A stretch of 64,000 nt of DNA from Microbaculum marinisediminis (GCF_025397915.1 NZ_JALIDZ010000012.1:62001-126000); one strand, 5' to 3'. Positions 1 to 10,422 are shown, counted from the stretch's first letter. Notes: generated by a model from the letters alone, not told the origin. Numbers and translations are program-made.

Positions 1-1920
1 ATCGGCCGGCGCCGCTTCGATCGAATCGCGCCGCAGGAAATGCGGATGCGCCTCGTACAGCGCGCCGCGCAATTGCGCCAGCGTGTCGAACGGCAGCTTG
101 TTGCCGAGGACGTCGGACAGGGCGCGCAGGATCGCCCAGTCTTCCCGGGCGTCGCCGGGCGGGAAACCGGCACGGTTGGCGACCTGCACCCGCCCCTCGG
201 TATTCACGTAGGTACCGGACTTCTCGGTATAGGCGGCGCCCGGCAGGATCACGTCGGCGCGATGAGCGCCGCGGTCGCCATGCGTACCGATATAGACGAC
301 GAACGGCCCGGCCGGCACCTCGATCTCGTCGGCGCCGAGCAGGAACAGCACGTCCGCCCCGCCGTCGAGCATGCCGGCAACGTCGTTGCCGCCCTCGCCC
401 GGAACGAAACCGATGTCGAGCCCGCCGACACGCGCCGCCGCCGTATGCAGCACGCAGAAGCCGTTCCATTCGCCCTCGATCGCGCCGCTTCCGGCCGCGA
501 TCGTCGCGGCCGTCGCAAGAACCGCCGCGCCATCCGGACGGGCCAAGGCGCCCTGACCGACGATGACCATCGGCTGCTTGGCCTCCTTCAGCACCTTGGC
601 GAAGGCGTTGCCGCCCGAGGCGATCTCCGAAAGCGTGTCGGGTCCGGCGCCGAGATAATCGTAGTCGTAGGTCAGGTCCGGCTGCTCGCCGTGCACCACG
701 CCGACCTTCAGGTCCCCGAGCAGCCAGCGCGCGCGAAGGCGCGCGTTCAGCACCGGTGCCTCGTGGCGCGGGTTTGACCCGACGATCAGGATCGCGTCGG
801 CCTCGTCGATGCCGGCGATGCCCGCGTTGAACAGATAGGACGCGCGTCCCGCCTTCGGATCGAGCTTCGCGCCGTCCTGACGGCAGTCGATCGAAGCCGC
901 GCCGAGGTTGTCCATCAGGCCCTTCAGCGCGAACATGTCCTCAACGCTGACGAGGTCGCCGGCAACCGCGCCGATCTTGTCGGGGCTCGTCGCCTTCACC
1001 TTTTCCGCGATCGCGGCAAACGCATCGTGCCAGGACGCCGGCTTCAGCTTGCCGTTCTCCCGCACATAGGGCTTGTCGAGACGCTGCGTCCTCAGGCCGT
1101 CCCAGATGAAGCGGGTCTTGTCGGAGATCCACTCCTCGTTCACATCGTCGTTGTTGCGCGGCATCACGCGCATCACTTCACGACCGCGCGCATCGACCCG
1201 GATGTTCGAACCGAGCGCGTCCATGACGTCGATCGACTCGGTCTTGTTCAGTTCCCACGGTCGCGCCTGGAAGGCGTAGGGGCGCGAGGTCAGCGCACCG
1301 ACCGGGCACAGGTCGATGACGTTGCCCTGCAGCTCCGACGACATCGCCGATTCCAGGTACGTCGTGATCTCCATGTCTTCGCCACGGCCGATGGCGCCGA
1401 GCTCGGGCGCGCCGGCGACCTCCGTGACGAAGCGGATGCAGCGCGTGCAATGGATGCAGCGCGTCATGATCGTCTTGACCAGCGGCCCGATATACTTGTC
1501 CTCGACGGCGCGCTTGTTCTCGTGGAACCGGCTGGAGTCGAGACCGTAGGCCATGGCCTGGTCCTGCAGGTCGCATTCGCCGCCCTGATCGCAGATCGGG
1601 CAGTCGAGCGGGTGGTTGATGAGCAGGAACTCCATCACCCCTTCGCGCGCCTTCTTGACCATCGGCGTTTTGGTGAACACCTCCGGCGGCTCGCCGTTCG
1701 GCCCCGGCCTGAGGTCGCGCACGGCCATGGCACAGGACGCGGCCGGCTTCGGCGGACCGCCCTTCACCTCGACCAGGCACATCCGGCAGTTGCCGGCGAT
1801 CGAAAGTCGCTCGTGGAAGCAGAAACGCGGGATTTCGACGCCCGCAACCTCGCACGCCTGCAAAAGCGTGTACTCGGCCGGGACGTCGACCTCGGTACCG
1901 TCGATGAGGATCTTGGTCAT
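1..1920 (-). CDS. nuoG: NADH-quinone oxidoreductase subunit G (3' end cut by the window)
   Basis: The large iron-sulfur subunit of respiratory complex I, in the peripheral arm, carries electrons from NuoE/F toward the quinone site. The reverse-strand frame opens at an ATG at 1920 and runs through position 1 without a stop (640 codons visible, family about 690), so the C-terminus lies outside. The N-terminal 2Fe-2S ferredoxin-like domain shows Cys in FCFHERL, NCRMC and ASCAM. It is followed by the His/Cys cluster region [14 protein letters not shown] and the 4Fe-4S motif CIHCTRC with DLCPVGA. The molybdopterin-oxidoreductase-like domain follows. The gene lies 12 bases after nuoF and is co-transcribed with it. 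Identification is secure. Confidence 0.96.
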   Translation of the reverse strand, partial: MTKILIDGTEVDVPAEYTLLQACEVAGVEIPRFCFHERLSIAGNCRMCLVEVKGGPPKPAASCAMAVRDLRPGPNGEPPEVFTKTPMVKKAREGVMEFLLINHPLDCPICDQGGECDLQDQAMAYGLDSSRFHENKRAVEDKYIGPLVKTIMTRCIHCTRCIRFVTEVAGAPELGAIGRGEDMEITTYLESAMSSELQGNVIDLCPVGALTSRPYAFQARPWELNKTESIDVMDALGSNIRVDARGREVMRVMPRNNDDVNEEWISDKTRFIWDGLRTQRLDKPYVRENGKLKPASWHDAFAAIAEKVKATSPDKIGAVAGDLVSVEDMFALKGLMDNLGAASIDCRQDGAKLDPKAGRASYLFNAGIAGIDEADAILIVGSNPRHEAPVLNARLRARWLLGDLKVGVVHGEQPDLTYDYDYLGAGPDTLSEIASGGNAFAKVLKEAKQPMVIVGQGALARPDGAAVLATAATIAAGSGAIEGEWNGFCVLHTAAARVGGLDIGFVPGEGGNDVAGMLDGGADVLFLLGADEIEVPAGPFVVYIGTHGDRGAHRADVILPGAAYTEKSGTYVNTEGRVQVANRAGFPPGDAREDWAILRALSDVLGNKLPFDTLAQLRGALYEAHPHFLRRDSIEAAPAD

Positions 1921-1932
1921 CCGTCTCGCCTC

Positions 1933-3234
1933 TTACTCCGCCGCCACCAGAGCGGGTTCAGCCTTCGGATTGGCCGCATATTCGTCGATGCGCCGCTCGA
2001 TCTCGCCGCGGAAATGGCGGATCAGGCCCTGGATCGGCCACGCCGCCGCGTCGCCCAGCGCGCAGATCGTGTGGCCCTCGATCTGATGGCTCACCTCGAG
2101 CAGCATGTCGATCTCGCGCTTCTGCGCCTCGCCGCGCGCCATGCGCTCGACGACGCGCCACATCCAGCCGGTACCTTCCCGGCACGGCGTGCACTGGCCG
2201 CAGCTCTCGTGCTTGTAGAAATAGGAGATGCGCGCGATCGCCCGGATGATGTCGGTGGACTTGTCCATGACGATCACGGCGGCCGTGCCCAGACCGGTCT
2301 TCAGATCGCGCAGCGTGTCGAAATCCATCGACAGGTTCTGGCAGGTGTCGGCCGGCAGGCACGGCACCGACGAGCCACCGGGGATGACGGCCAGCAGGTT
2401 GTCCCAGCCACCGCGCACGCCGCCGGCATGCTTGTCGATCAGCTCGCGCAGCGGGATGCCCATCTCTTCTTCCACGTTGCACGGCGTGTTCACGTGGCCG
2501 GAAATGCAGAACAGCTTGGTGCCGGTGTTGTTCGGCTTGCCGAGGCCCGCGAACCAGGCCGCGCCGCGGCGCAGCACTTCCGGAACGACGGCGATCGACT
2601 CGACGTTGTTGACCGTCGTCGGGCAACCGTAGAGGCCCGCGTTCGCCGGGAACGGCGGCTTCAGGCGCGGCATGCCCTTCTTGCCCTCGAGGCTTTCGAG
2701 CAGCGCGGTCTCCTCGCCGCAGATATAGGCGCCGGCGCCGTGATGGACGTAGATGTCGAAGTCCCAGCCGTTCTTGTTGTTCTTGCCTACCAGACCGGCC
2801 TCGTAGGCCTCATCGATGGCGGCTTCCAGGTGCTCGCGCTCCCGGATGAACTCACCGCGAACGTAGACGTAACAGGCATTGGCGCGCATTGCGAAGGACG
2901 CGATCATGCAGCCTTCGATGAGCTGGTGCGGCTCGAATCGCAGGATGTCCCGGTCCTTGCAGGTGCCGGGTTCGGATTCGTCGGCGTTGACCACCAGGTA
3001 GTGCGGCCGTTCGCCGACTTCCTTGGGCATGAACGACCACTTGAGCCCGGTCGGGAAGCCCGCGCCGCCGCGGCCGCGAAGCCCCGAGGCCTTGACCTGG
3101 TCGATGACCCAGTCCTGCCCCTTGGCCAGGATTTCCTTGGTGTTCGACCACGCCCCCCGGCTGCGCGCGCCCTTCAGGCGCCAGTCGTGGATGCCGTAGA
3201 TGTTGGTGAAGATGCGGTCCTTGTCGGAAAGCAT
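1933..3234 (-). CDS. nuoF: NADH-quinone oxidoreductase subunit F
   Basis: This subunit binds NADH and FMN at the tip of complex I and passes hydride-derived electrons to the iron-sulfur chain. The 433-residue product has normal family length. The glycine-rich nucleotide/FMN segment [13 protein letters not shown] is near residue 55, followed by [14 protein letters not shown]. The 4Fe-4S motif [12 protein letters not shown] is near residue 350. The ATG at 3234 lies three bases after the nuoE stop, so translation is probably coupled. Nothing unusual was seen. Identification is secure. Confidence 0.97.
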   Translation of the reverse strand: MLSDKDRIFTNIYGIHDWRLKGARSRGAWSNTKEILAKGQDWVIDQVKASGLRGRGGAGFPTGLKWSFMPKEVGERPHYLVVNADESEPGTCKDRDILRFEPHQLIEGCMIASFAMRANACYVYVRGEFIREREHLEAAIDEAYEAGLVGKNNKNGWDFDIYVHHGAGAYICGEETALLESLEGKKGMPRLKPPFPANAGLYGCPTTVNNVESIAVVPEVLRRGAAWFAGLGKPNNTGTKLFCISGHVNTPCNVEEEMGIPLRELIDKHAGGVRGGWDNLLAVIPGGSSVPCLPADTCQNLSMDFDTLRDLKTGLGTAAVIVMDKSTDIIRAIARISYFYKHESCGQCTPCREGTGWMWRVVERMARGEAQKREIDMLLEVSHQIEGHTICALGDAAAWPIQGLIRHFRGEIERRIDEYAANPKAEPALVAAE

Positions 3235-3237
3235 TGG

Positions 3238-4269
3238 CTATTTCCTCTTTCCGGTCCGCTTGGAGAATTCGGTCTCGCCGCCCTCCGCAAGGGTCTTGGC
3301 CTGGGAAATCCAGTCCTCGCGGCCGATGCGGCCCTTGAACTTCAGGTAGCCGTCGACCCACGCGACCTGATCCGGCGTCAACGCGGCGATCTGGTCAAAG
3401 TGGAAGATACCGAGCGAATGCAGCAGACCCTCGATCTTCGGGCCGACGCCCGAGATCTTCTTCAGGTTGTCCGCCTTGCCCTCGCGTGGCGCCTCCAGGC
3501 CTGTCGGCTTGTGTTCGTCGGACAGCGCGGCCGGCTCGGCCTTCGCCGGCTTCGCCGGTGCCTTCTTCGGCTCCTTGGCAGTCTTCTCGGCGGCTGCCTT
3601 GTTGGGGGCCGCCTTCTCGGTGGCTGCCTTGGCAGCGGTAGCCTTCGCGGCAGGCGCCTTGGCGGGCTTCGCCTCGCCGTTCAGAACGGTAGGCCCGCCC
3701 TGCGGGGCGGAATAGTGCCGGTCGACCTGCGGCCCCGGCTTCGGCGTCCGGCCCGCGGCGAAATCGTCCAGCAGTGCCTCGAAGCTCTCCGGTGTCAGAT
3801 CCTCGTAAGTGTCCTTGAACACCTGCACCATCGGCGCGTTGACGCAGGCGCCCAGGCACTCGACCTCTTCCCAGGAGAAATCGCCGTCGGCGGACAGCTC
3901 GTGCGCGTGCCCGGCGATGCGCTTCTTGCAGATCGAAATCAGGTCGCCCGCCCCGCGCAGCATGCACGGCGTCGTGCCGCAGACCTGCACGTGTGCCTTC
4001 TTGCCGACCGGCTGGAGCTGGAACATCGTGTAGAAGGTCGCGACCTCCAGCACCCGGATGTTCGGCATGTCCAGCATCTCGGCGACACAGCGGATCGCGG
4101 GCTCGGAAACCCAGCCTTCCTGTTCCTGCACCTTCCACAGAAGCGGAATCACGGCCGAGGCCTGGCGCCCCTCGGGATAGCGTTTGATGGCTTTTTCGGC
4201 CCAGGCCGCGTTGTCCGCCGTGAAGGCGAACGAGGCGGGCTGTTCGTGCCAGAGACGACGCACAGACAT
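3238..4269 (-). CDS. nuoE: NADH-quinone oxidoreductase subunit E with C-terminal helix-hairpin-helix tail
   Basis: The 24-kDa subunit of complex I holds the off-path 2Fe-2S cluster N1a beside NuoF. The thioredoxin-fold domain occupies about residues 1-180, with cluster ligands Cys97, Cys102, Cys138 and Cys142 (VCGTTPC, CLGAC). The product is 343 residues, against about 160-220 for ordinary NuoE. Residues 200-250 are an Ala/Lys/Pro-rich linker made of AAKA/EKAA-like units. Residues 268-323 look like a helix-hairpin-helix domain ([19 protein letters not shown]). The ATG at 4269 shares one base with the nuoD stop (TGATG), which fixes the start. A longer upstream reading is just read-through of nuoD in another frame. 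The tail's function is unknown. Confidence 0.95.
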   Translation of the reverse strand: MSVRRLWHEQPASFAFTADNAAWAEKAIKRYPEGRQASAVIPLLWKVQEQEGWVSEPAIRCVAEMLDMPNIRVLEVATFYTMFQLQPVGKKAHVQVCGTTPCMLRGAGDLISICKKRIAGHAHELSADGDFSWEEVECLGACVNAPMVQVFKDTYEDLTPESFEALLDDFAAGRTPKPGPQVDRHYSAPQGGPTVLNGEAKPAKAPAAKATAAKAATEKAAPNKAAAEKTAKEPKKAPAKPAKAEPAALSDEHKPTGLEAPREGKADNLKKISGVGPKIEGLLHSLGIFHFDQIAALTPDQVAWVDGYLKFKGRIGREDWISQAKTLAEGGETEFSKRTGKRK

Positions 4270-5459
4270 CAGCGATCCACCTCGCCGAACACGATATCGA
4301 TAGAGCCGAGGATGGCGGAGACGTCCGCCAGCATGTGCCCCCGGCACAGGAAGTCCATTGCCTGCAGATGCGCGAACCCGGGCGCGCGGATCTTGCAGCG
4401 ATACGGACGGTTGGAACCGTCGGACACGAGATAGACGCCGAACTCGCCCTTGGGCGCCTCTACGGCGGCGTACACCTCGCCCTCGGGCACCTTGTAGCCT
4501 TCGGTGTAGAGCTTGAAGTGGTGGATGAGCGCTTCCATCGAGCGCTTCATCTCGCCGCGCTTCGGCGGCACGACCTTCTGGTCGGTCGAGCTGACCGGCC
4601 CCTGCCCGTTCGCCGATGAGAGCTTCTCGACGCACTGCTTCATGATGGCGGTCGACTGGCGCATCTCCTCCATCCGGATGAGATAGCGGTCGTAGCAATC
4701 GCCGTTCTTGCCGACGGGAATGTCGAATTCCATTTCCTCGTAGCACTCGTAGGGCTGCGCCTTGCGCAGGTCCCACGCCGCGCCCGAGCCACGCACCATC
4801 ACCCCGGAAAAACCCCAGGCCCACGCGTCCTCGAGTTTGACGACGCCGATGTCGACGTTGCGCTGCTTGAAGATGCGGTTGTCGGTGAGCAGCCCCTCGA
4901 TGTCGTCGCAGAGTTCGAGGAACGGATCACAGAACGCGCCGATGTCGTCGATCAGGTCCGGCGGCAGATCCTGGTGCACGCCACCCGGCCGGAAATAGGC
5001 CGCGTGCATGCGCGCGCCCGACGCCCGCTCGTAGAAGATCATCAGCTTCTCGCGCGCCTCGAAGCCCCACAGCGGCGGGGTCAGCGCGCCGACGTCCAAG
5101 GCCTGCGTCGTGACGTTGAGCAGATGCGACAGGAGCCGGCCGATTTCCGAGTAGAGCACGCGGATGAGCTGCGCGCGCCGCGGCACCTCGATGCCGAGCA
5201 ACCGTTCGGTGGCGAGCGCGAAGGCATGCTCCTGGTTCATCGGCGCGACATAGTCGAGCCGGTCGAAATAGGGCACCGCCTGCAGATAGGTCTTGTACTC
5301 GATCAGCTTCTCGGTGCCGCGGTGCAGAAGGCCGATATGCGGATCCACCCGCTCGACCACCTCGCCGTCGATCTCCAGCACCAGGCGCAACACGCCGTGC
5401 GCGGCGGGATGCTGCGGCCCGAAGTTGATCGAGAAATTACGGACTTCCGCCTCAGCCAT
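4269..5459 (-). CDS. nuoD: NADH-quinone oxidoreductase subunit D
   Basis: The 49-kDa subunit forms the quinone-binding cavity of complex I together with NuoB. The product is 396 residues, the usual alphaproteobacterial length. It begins near [14 protein letters not shown], whose His/Gly loop faces the quinone head group, and contains [13 protein letters not shown] and a C-terminal DIVFGEVDR ending that is typical of the family. I chose the ATG at 5459 over a GTG one codon upstream. It overlaps the end of the preceding GFA-family gene by eight bases, so the inserted gene is translationally linked to the operon. NuoC is a separate gene, unlike the NuoCD fusion of enterobacteria. Confidence 0.97.
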   Translation of the reverse strand: MAEAEVRNFSINFGPQHPAAHGVLRLVLEIDGEVVERVDPHIGLLHRGTEKLIEYKTYLQAVPYFDRLDYVAPMNQEHAFALATERLLGIEVPRRAQLIRVLYSEIGRLLSHLLNVTTQALDVGALTPPLWGFEAREKLMIFYERASGARMHAAYFRPGGVHQDLPPDLIDDIGAFCDPFLELCDDIEGLLTDNRIFKQRNVDIGVVKLEDAWAWGFSGVMVRGSGAAWDLRKAQPYECYEEMEFDIPVGKNGDCYDRYLIRMEEMRQSTAIMKQCVEKLSSANGQGPVSSTDQKVVPPKRGEMKRSMEALIHHFKLYTEGYKVPEGEVYAAVEAPKGEFGVYLVSDGSNRPYRCKIRAPGFAHLQAMDFLCRGHMLADVSAILGSIDIVFGEVDR

Positions 5460-5886
5460 CACGCGACTCCGGCTTTCCAGTCATCATGGCGATCAGTTCC
5501 GGGCCGGTCATCCGTTGTGTCTCGTTGGCGAACGCATAATTGGACGGCTGCTCGTCGACGAAAATCTCGCTGACGAACCGGAACGCCGCCGGATCTTCGA
5601 AGGCTTGCGCCGAAACCGCGGTATGCGATCCGTCGCTCATGCGCCAGTACAGCGTCGATCCGCATGACGAGCAGAATGCGCGCTCGCCCCACTCCGACGA
5701 CGCGTAGACGCCAAGGCTGCTGTCGTCGCCGACCTCGATGGCGTCGCACTCGACCGCCATGAAGACGCCGCCGGACCAGCGCCGGCACATGCTGCAATGG
5801 CAGACCGCCATCTCGTCGCTCTTGGGCGTCGCCGTAAAGCGCACCGCCCCGCACAAACAGTGGCCTTGCCGGTTCTCCCCGCTCAC
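5452..5886 (-). CDS. GFA-family zinc protein inside the nuo operon
   Basis: This is a 144-residue protein of the glutathione-dependent formaldehyde-activating (GFA/CENP-V) fold. The zinc ligands are visible as Cys10 and Cys12 (CLC), Cys29, Cys31 and Cys34 (CHCSMC) and Cys72/Cys75 (CSSC). Members of the family bind zinc and sometimes glutathione, but most have no known substrate. The GTG at 5886 overlaps the nuoC stop as GTGA, and the 3' end overlaps the nuoD start by eight bases, so it is expressed as part of complex I mRNA. It is not a standard complex I subunit. A role in assembly, in handling an aldehyde or in zinc/iron-sulfur biogenesis is only speculation. Confidence 0.88.
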   Translation of the reverse strand: MSGENRQGHCLCGAVRFTATPKSDEMAVCHCSMCRRWSGGVFMAVECDAIEVGDDSSLGVYASSEWGERAFCSSCGSTLYWRMSDGSHTAVSAQAFEDPAAFRFVSEIFVDEQPSNYAFANETQRMTGPELIAMMTGKPESRDG

Positions 5887-6497
5887 GAGCCAGCTCCCTT
5901 ACCCGCCTTCTCGTCGCCCGGCAGCACGTAGTCCACGCCCTCCCACGGCGACAGGAAGTCGAAGTTGCGGAATTCCTGGTTGAGCCTGACCGGCTCGTAG
6001 ACGACCCGCTTGGCCAGGTCGTCGTACCGCACCTCGACGAAGCCGGTGAGCGGAAAATCCTTGCGCAGCGGATGCCCCTCGAAACCGTAGTCGGTGAGCA
6101 GGCGCCGCAGGTCGGGATGGCCGGAGAACAGAATGCCGTACAGGTCGTAGGCTTCCCGCTCGAACCAGTCAGCGCCCGGCCAGAACTCGGTGAGACTGGG
6201 CACCGGCGTCGCCTCGTCGGCGGCGACCTTTACCCGAATTCGCTGATTCTGGCGCGGCGACAGGAAGTGATAGACGACATCGAAGCGCTGCTCGCGTTCC
6301 GGCCAGTCGACACCGCACACGTCTATAATGCAGACGAACTGGCAGCGCGCGTCGTCGTGCAGGAAACGCGCGGTCTCGAGCAGCTTGCCGGTGGACACCG
6401 TCAGCGTCAGATCGCCATGGGCGACGGCCCACGTGACATTGTCCTCCCCAAGGGCTTGGACAATGTACTCGGCAAGTTCGGTCAGGGCCTCGTCCAT
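5883..6497 (-). CDS. nuoC: NADH-quinone oxidoreductase subunit C
   Basis: The 30-kDa peripheral subunit of complex I joins NuoD and NuoB in the connecting fragment. The product is 204 residues, normal for the family. It contains the signature [20 protein letters not shown] followed by [19 protein letters not shown], which is diagnostic. A good ribosome site (GAGGAG) stands before the ATG at 6497. The gene follows nuoB by 33 bases, and its stop overlaps the GTG of the GFA-family gene. Identification is secure. Confidence 0.97.
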   Translation of the reverse strand: MDEALTELAEYIVQALGEDNVTWAVAHGDLTLTVSTGKLLETARFLHDDARCQFVCIIDVCGVDWPEREQRFDVVYHFLSPRQNQRIRVKVAADEATPVPSLTEFWPGADWFEREAYDLYGILFSGHPDLRRLLTDYGFEGHPLRKDFPLTGFVEVRYDDLAKRVVYEPVRLNQEFRNFDFLSPWEGVDYVLPGDEKAGKGAGS

Positions 6498-6530
6498 ACC
6501 GCTCCTCTCGGAATTCCGCCGGTTCTGGAA

Positions 6531-7112
6531 TCAGCGTTCGATCGTGCCGGTGCGCCGTATCTTCTTCTGAAGAAGCAGCACGCCGTAGAGCAACGCTTCG
6601 GCGGTCGGGGGACAGCCGGGAACGTAGACGTCGATCGGGACGATCCGGTCACACCCGCGAACGACGGAATAGGAATAGTGATAGTAGCCGCCGCCATTGG
6701 CGCAGCTGCCCATGGAGATGACATAGCGCGGCTCCGGCATCTGGTCGTAGACCTTGCGCAATGCCGGCGCCATCTTGTTGGTCAGCGTGCCGGCCACGAT
6801 CATCACGTCGGATTGGCGCGGGCTCGCGCGCGGTGCAAAGCCGAATCGCTCCGCGTCGTATCGCGGCATCGACATCTGCATCATTTCGACCGCGCAGCAG
6901 GCGAGCCCGAACGTCATCCACATGAGCGAGCCGGTCCGCGCCCAGTTGATCAGCTCGTCGGTCGCCGTGACGATGAACCCCTTGTCGGCGAGCTGGGCGT
7001 TGATATCGGTAAAGAACGGATCGTTCGCTCCGACCGGGCGCCCTGTCGCAGGATCGATGACGCCCTGCGGCGCCGGCGCAACGAGCGGCTGGTCCTTATG
7101 GATCAATCCCAT
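6531..7112 (-). CDS. nuoB: NADH-quinone oxidoreductase subunit B
   Basis: This is the PSST-type subunit carrying cluster N2, the last iron-sulfur centre before quinone. The product is 193 residues. The adjacent ligands Cys72-Cys73 (GLACCAVEM) and the later cysteines in MGSCANGGG and VPGCPPTAE are all present. An N-terminal extension of about 30 residues precedes the conserved core, as is common in alphaproteobacteria. The ATG at 7112 lies within the last codons of nuoA (10-base overlap). Identification is secure. Confidence 0.97.
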   Translation of the reverse strand: MGLIHKDQPLVAPAPQGVIDPATGRPVGANDPFFTDINAQLADKGFIVTATDELINWARTGSLMWMTFGLACCAVEMMQMSMPRYDAERFGFAPRASPRQSDVMIVAGTLTNKMAPALRKVYDQMPEPRYVISMGSCANGGGYYHYSYSVVRGCDRIVPIDVYVPGCPPTAEALLYGVLLLQKKIRRTGTIER

Positions 7113-7468
7113 TCCAGTGCTCCCTTACGCCATTCGTATATGAAGCCGATCGTCAGCACGGCAAGGAAGACCATCATCGACCAGAAACCGAAGAGGCCGA
7201 CTTCCTTGAAGGCGACCGCCCAGGGAAAGAGGAATGCCACTTCCAGGTCGAAAATAATGAAAAGGATCGAAACGAGATAGAATCGCACATCGAATTTCAT
7301 GCGGGCATCGTCGAACGGATCAAATCCGCACTCGTACGCCGACAGCTTCTCCGGATCGGGATTCCGATAGGCAATAACGAAGGACGAGACCATCAAGGCC
7401 AGCCCGATCACCGCCGAAATTCCGATGAATACCGCGACGGGCAGATAGTCGTGTAGGATGTCCGGCAT
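7103..7468 (-). CDS. nuoA: NADH-quinone oxidoreductase subunit A
   Basis: A small membrane subunit of complex I at the junction of the arms. The product is 121 residues with three predicted membrane helices (about 10-30, 64-84 and 90-110). The conserved loop [12 protein letters not shown] contains the family cysteine, and FLVSILF-like and [11 protein letters not shown] segments are present. The ATG at 7468 gives the normal length; an upstream extension to 7585 has no family counterpart. It is the first gene of the nuo operon, so the operon promoter should lie in 7469-7591. Confidence 0.96.
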   Translation of the reverse strand: MPDILHDYLPVAVFIGISAVIGLALMVSSFVIAYRNPDPEKLSAYECGFDPFDDARMKFDVRFYLVSILFIIFDLEVAFLFPWAVAFKEVGLFGFWSMMVFLAVLTIGFIYEWRKGALEWD

Positions 7469-7532
7469 GTCGCCTCGGCACCGGTTCTGCGCCGACGCGG
7501 AAATGCCCGGCGCGGGTCGAATAACGGCGGTA

Positions 7533-7561
7533 GGCTTAGCCCACGCTCCGGATGAGGGCAA
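7533..7561 (-). promoter_or_regulatory. possible promoter of the nuo operon
   Basis: On the reverse strand TTGCCC (7556-7561) and TAAGCC (7533-7538) are separated by 17 bases, about 65 bases before the nuoA ATG. The -35 match is fair and the -10 match is weak. Position in the only gap upstream of nuoA is the main support. Confidence 0.28.
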
Positions 7562-7744
7562 GCGTACGAAGGCCCAATTTTCCACGATTTTTTGACTGTT
7601 GCCGGCATTCTATTCCACCATGGATGGTACATATGCCAATATGCCGCCCGCGACGCAGCCTGCTGCAGCGCACAACTGCGGCATTTTGCCAGCCCCCGAT
7701 GCGGGGGATTCTGTAGCGTGCTTATCTTGTTCCAGGAGTACCCG

Positions 7745-8374
7745 GTGTCGGTCGGACGGAAAGTTTTGCCACTTGCGCTGGCCGGCCTGGTGCTCGGCGG
7801 CTGTGCGAATTCGCAACAAAGCCCCCAGACCCAGTCCTTCGGCTTCGCCACCAACGGCGAGTCCGCACCGCCTCCGGCGTTCCGGCCCGCTTCGGCGCCG
7901 GCCCCGAACGCCTACGCGCCGCGGGTCGATATCCCCGTCGGCGCGCCGATCGTCGAATTCCGCTCCCGAACCGGCCCGGACATCATCGGACATACCTATC
8001 TGGTCTTCGGGTATCAGGGCGAGAACGGCACGATCGTGGAGCCGGACCAGATCGGCCTGTATCCCAAGGATTTGTCCGGATTCGCCGTCGGCATGGGCGG
8101 GATGGCGGAAGCCACCACCGAGCCGGTTTCCCTCGACATCTCGATTCCGCCCAGCAATGTCTACCGCCACCAGTTGACCGAGGACGAATACGCACGCCTG
8201 TCGGCGGCTGCTGCGGCCGCGCGCGCCAATCCGCCGAAGTGGAATTGGACACGGTACAACTGCAACACCTTCGTGGCCGACATGGCCGAGACCGCGGGCA
8301 TGCAGACGCCCGCCGGCGGCACGCTGCTTGCCCCGGTTCTGTTCGTCGAGAAGCTGAAGTCGTTGAACACCTGA
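7745..8374 (+). CDS. lipoprotein with a possible NlpC/LRAT-like Cys-His core
   Basis: A predicted 209-residue lipoprotein. The GTG at 7745 is preceded by AGGAG at a six-base spacing and gives a short basic N-terminus, hydrophobic stretch and lipobox LGGC with Cys20, so I prefer it to an upstream TTG. A Pro/Ala-rich linker (about 40-60) is followed by a globular domain. That domain has His83 in GHTYLVFGYQ and Cys173 in YNCNTF, an arrangement like circularly permuted papain-fold enzymes in which His precedes Cys. No exact family is recognised and catalysis is inferred only from these residues. The gene diverges from nuoA and stands alone, with a hairpin at 8433 after it. Confidence 0.8.
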   Translation: MSVGRKVLPLALAGLVLGGCANSQQSPQTQSFGFATNGESAPPPAFRPASAPAPNAYAPRVDIPVGAPIVEFRSRTGPDIIGHTYLVFGYQGENGTIVEPDQIGLYPKDLSGFAVGMGGMAEATTEPVSLDISIPPSNVYRHQLTEDEYARLSAAAAAARANPPKWNWTRYNCNTFVADMAETAGMQTPAGGTLLAPVLFVEKLKSLNT

Positions 8375-8763
8375 CCGGCCGGATAGCCCCGGGAAGTTGA
8401 ACGGTCGGGAACCGAACGGTCGGTGATGGAACAGGCGGGACCGGAACGGGCCCCGCCTTCGCCGGGAATCAGTCTTTGTCCCGTTGGTGTCCCTGGGATT
8501 TCACCGCGGAATGCCGCCGGTGGTCACCCGGTGGCGAGAACAGATGTTCCGGAACGGCGGCAGGCGATTGGTGCGGCCTGCGGCACCAAGCGCACAGATG
8601 AAACGAAAGATCACGGGGTCCCGAACAGGACGGACAGAACCTCGATCCAGACACAGCGATTCTCCATTTTAGGGCTGCATTAAAAGGGGGATATGAGTCG
8701 TTCGGCTTCTCCGAAGCCGTCGCATCGACAAACATTTGAATGGGTCTGTGAATTCGTCGGCGC
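8375..8763. other. 389-bp gap between convergent genes
   Basis: No convincing gene is present. It holds a direct repeat of GAACGGTCGG (8399-8408 and 8414-8423) and a terminator-like hairpin at 8433-8459. Small open frames here lack ribosome sites and recognisable sequence. The last part (about 8600-8700) is less GC-rich than its surroundings. Confidence 0.6.
8433..8459 (+). terminator. hairpin after the lipoprotein gene
   Basis: Arms AGGCGGG (8433-8439) and CCCGCCT (8452-8458) form a seven-pair GC stem with a 12-base loop. Only two T follow, so it may be a weak or bidirectional terminator between convergent genes. Confidence 0.4.
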
Positions 8764-10422
8764 CTACGCCGCGCTGCGGCGGTTAAACGGCCAAGACGGG
8801 ATTTCCAGCGGCGCGAAGCTCTCGGCATCAGCGCGGCCCCAGCGGACATACCAATCGGCAAGCTCCGGGATTTCCTCGCCTGAAACGAGAAAGCCGTCCG
8901 GCAGATAGGGATGGGCCTCGTTGCCATCGAGGAAGCTGTTGTCTTCCTGACGGAACATGAGGTGATAGGGCAGGAAGTCGCTGGGGTGCTTGAGGCCGGC
9001 TGCACCGGCGATCTCGCCGAGTGCCTTCATGGTATTGCGATGGAATCGCGCGACCCGCTCACTCTTGTCGCCGACGTCGATCGCCCGCTGACGAACCGGG
9101 TCCTGCGTCGCGATTCCGACCGGACAGCAGTTTGTGTGGCAGGACTGCGCCTGGATGCAGCCGACCGCGAACATGAAACCGCGCGCGGCATTGCACCAGT
9201 CCGCGCCCAAAGCCAGCGTGCGGGCGATGTCGAACGCGGAGACGATCTTGCCGGCCGCGCCGATGCGGATTTGATCGCGAAGCCCTGCCCCGCGCAACGT
9301 GTTGTGAACGAAGGTCAGCCCTTCCAGCATCGGCATGCCGACCCGGTTTGCGAACTCCACCGGGGCCGCGCCCGTTCCGCCCTCCGCACCGTCCACCACG
9401 ATGAAGTCGGGCACGATGCCGGTCTCAAGCATCGCCTTGACCATGCACATGAATTCGCGGCGATGGCCGATGCACAGCTTGAACCCGACCGGCTTGCCGC
9501 CGGAGAGGTCGCGCAACTGGCCGACGAACTGCATCAGGCCGATCGGGGTCGAAAAGGTGCTGTGCGCCGCCGGAGAGACGCAATCGATCCCCATAGGGAT
9601 ACCGCGCGCCTCGGCGATTTCAGGCGAGATCTTGGCTGCCGGCAACATTCCGCCATGGCCGGGCTTGGCCCCCTGGCTCAGCTTGATCTCGATCATCCTG
9701 ATCTGGGGGTCGGCGGCGAGTTCGGCGAACTTCTCCTGTGAGAATCCGCCATCCTCTCTGCGGCAGCCGAAATAGCCCGACGCGACCTGGTAGATCAGGT
9801 CGCCGCCGCCCTCGCGGTGATAGCGGCTGATGCTGCCCTCGCCGGTATCGTGCGCGAAGCCGCCCTTGGCCGCACCGGAATTGAGCGCCAGAATCGCGTT
9901 CGCGGACATCGAGCCGAAACTCATCGCCGAGATATTGAAGAGGCTGGCGTCGTAGGGCTGCTTGCAGGCGGGCCCGCCGACACGCACCCGGAAATCGGTG
10001 TCGGCAATCGACGTCGGGGTCGCCGAATGCGTCAGCCACGCATAGCCCGAGCCATAGACGTCTTCCATGGTGCCGAAGGGCCGCTTGTCCTCCGCGCCCT
10101 TGGCGCGTTGATAGACAAGCCCCCGCTCCTCCCGGCTGAACGGCACCTCGTCGTGATCGCTCTCGATGATGTACTGGCGGATTTCCGGCCGGAAGCTTTC
10201 CAGCAGGAAGCGGATGTGCCCCGCGACCGGATAGTTGCGCAGGATCGCATGCTTGCGCTGGCGCAGATCATGGATGCCGAGCAGGAACAGCGCGCCCGCG
10301 AGGATCGCCGGGACAAGCAGCCACGCGCTGTAGAGGGCGGCGCCGACGAACGAGGCGAGCGATACGAGCGCCACGATGACGAAAACGGCGTAGCGTTGGT
10401 AGTTGTAGAGGATCTTCATCAT
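8764..10422 (-). CDS. FMN-binding glutamate-synthase-like protein, membrane-anchored
   Basis: A 552-residue protein with two N-terminal membrane helices (about residues 8-50) and then a glutamate synthase large-subunit-like FMN barrel. Visible family features are SMSFGSMSANAI, the AKGGFAHDTGEGSIS-like region, KLSQGAKPGHGG, VDGAEGGTGAAP and the 3Fe-4S cysteine run GCIQAQSCHTNCCPVG. It lacks the glutamine amidotransferase domain, so true glutamate synthase activity is not implied. Such stand-alone GltB2-like proteins are widespread and mostly uncharacterised. The start is uncertain: tandem ATGs at 10422 and 10419 fit the first hydrophobic segment, and no strong ribosome site is seen. It appears to be a single-gene unit. 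Confidence 0.88.
   Translation of the reverse strand: MMKILYNYQRYAVFVIVALVSLASFVGAALYSAWLLVPAILAGALFLLGIHDLRQRKHAILRNYPVAGHIRFLLESFRPEIRQYIIESDHDEVPFSREERGLVYQRAKGAEDKRPFGTMEDVYGSGYAWLTHSATPTSIADTDFRVRVGGPACKQPYDASLFNISAMSFGSMSANAILALNSGAAKGGFAHDTGEGSISRYHREGGGDLIYQVASGYFGCRREDGGFSQEKFAELAADPQIRMIEIKLSQGAKPGHGGMLPAAKISPEIAEARGIPMGIDCVSPAAHSTFSTPIGLMQFVGQLRDLSGGKPVGFKLCIGHRREFMCMVKAMLETGIVPDFIVVDGAEGGTGAAPVEFANRVGMPMLEGLTFVHNTLRGAGLRDQIRIGAAGKIVSAFDIARTLALGADWCNAARGFMFAVGCIQAQSCHTNCCPVGIATQDPVRQRAIDVGDKSERVARFHRNTMKALGEIAGAAGLKHPSDFLPYHLMFRQEDNSFLDGNEAHPYLPDGFLVSGEEIPELADWYVRWGRADAESFAPLEIPSWPFNRRSAA

Noticed and set aside
1027-4434. 1135-codon open frame on the plus strand
   Set aside because: It lies antisense to nuoG, nuoF and nuoE, whose protein motifs are unmistakable. 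Its product is Arg/Asp/His/Leu-rich without domains, the usual result of high GC with few stops in that frame.
8399-8423. direct repeat GAACGGTCGG as an operator
   Set aside because: Only two copies, located after the lipoprotein stop and with no promoter nearby; probably chance.
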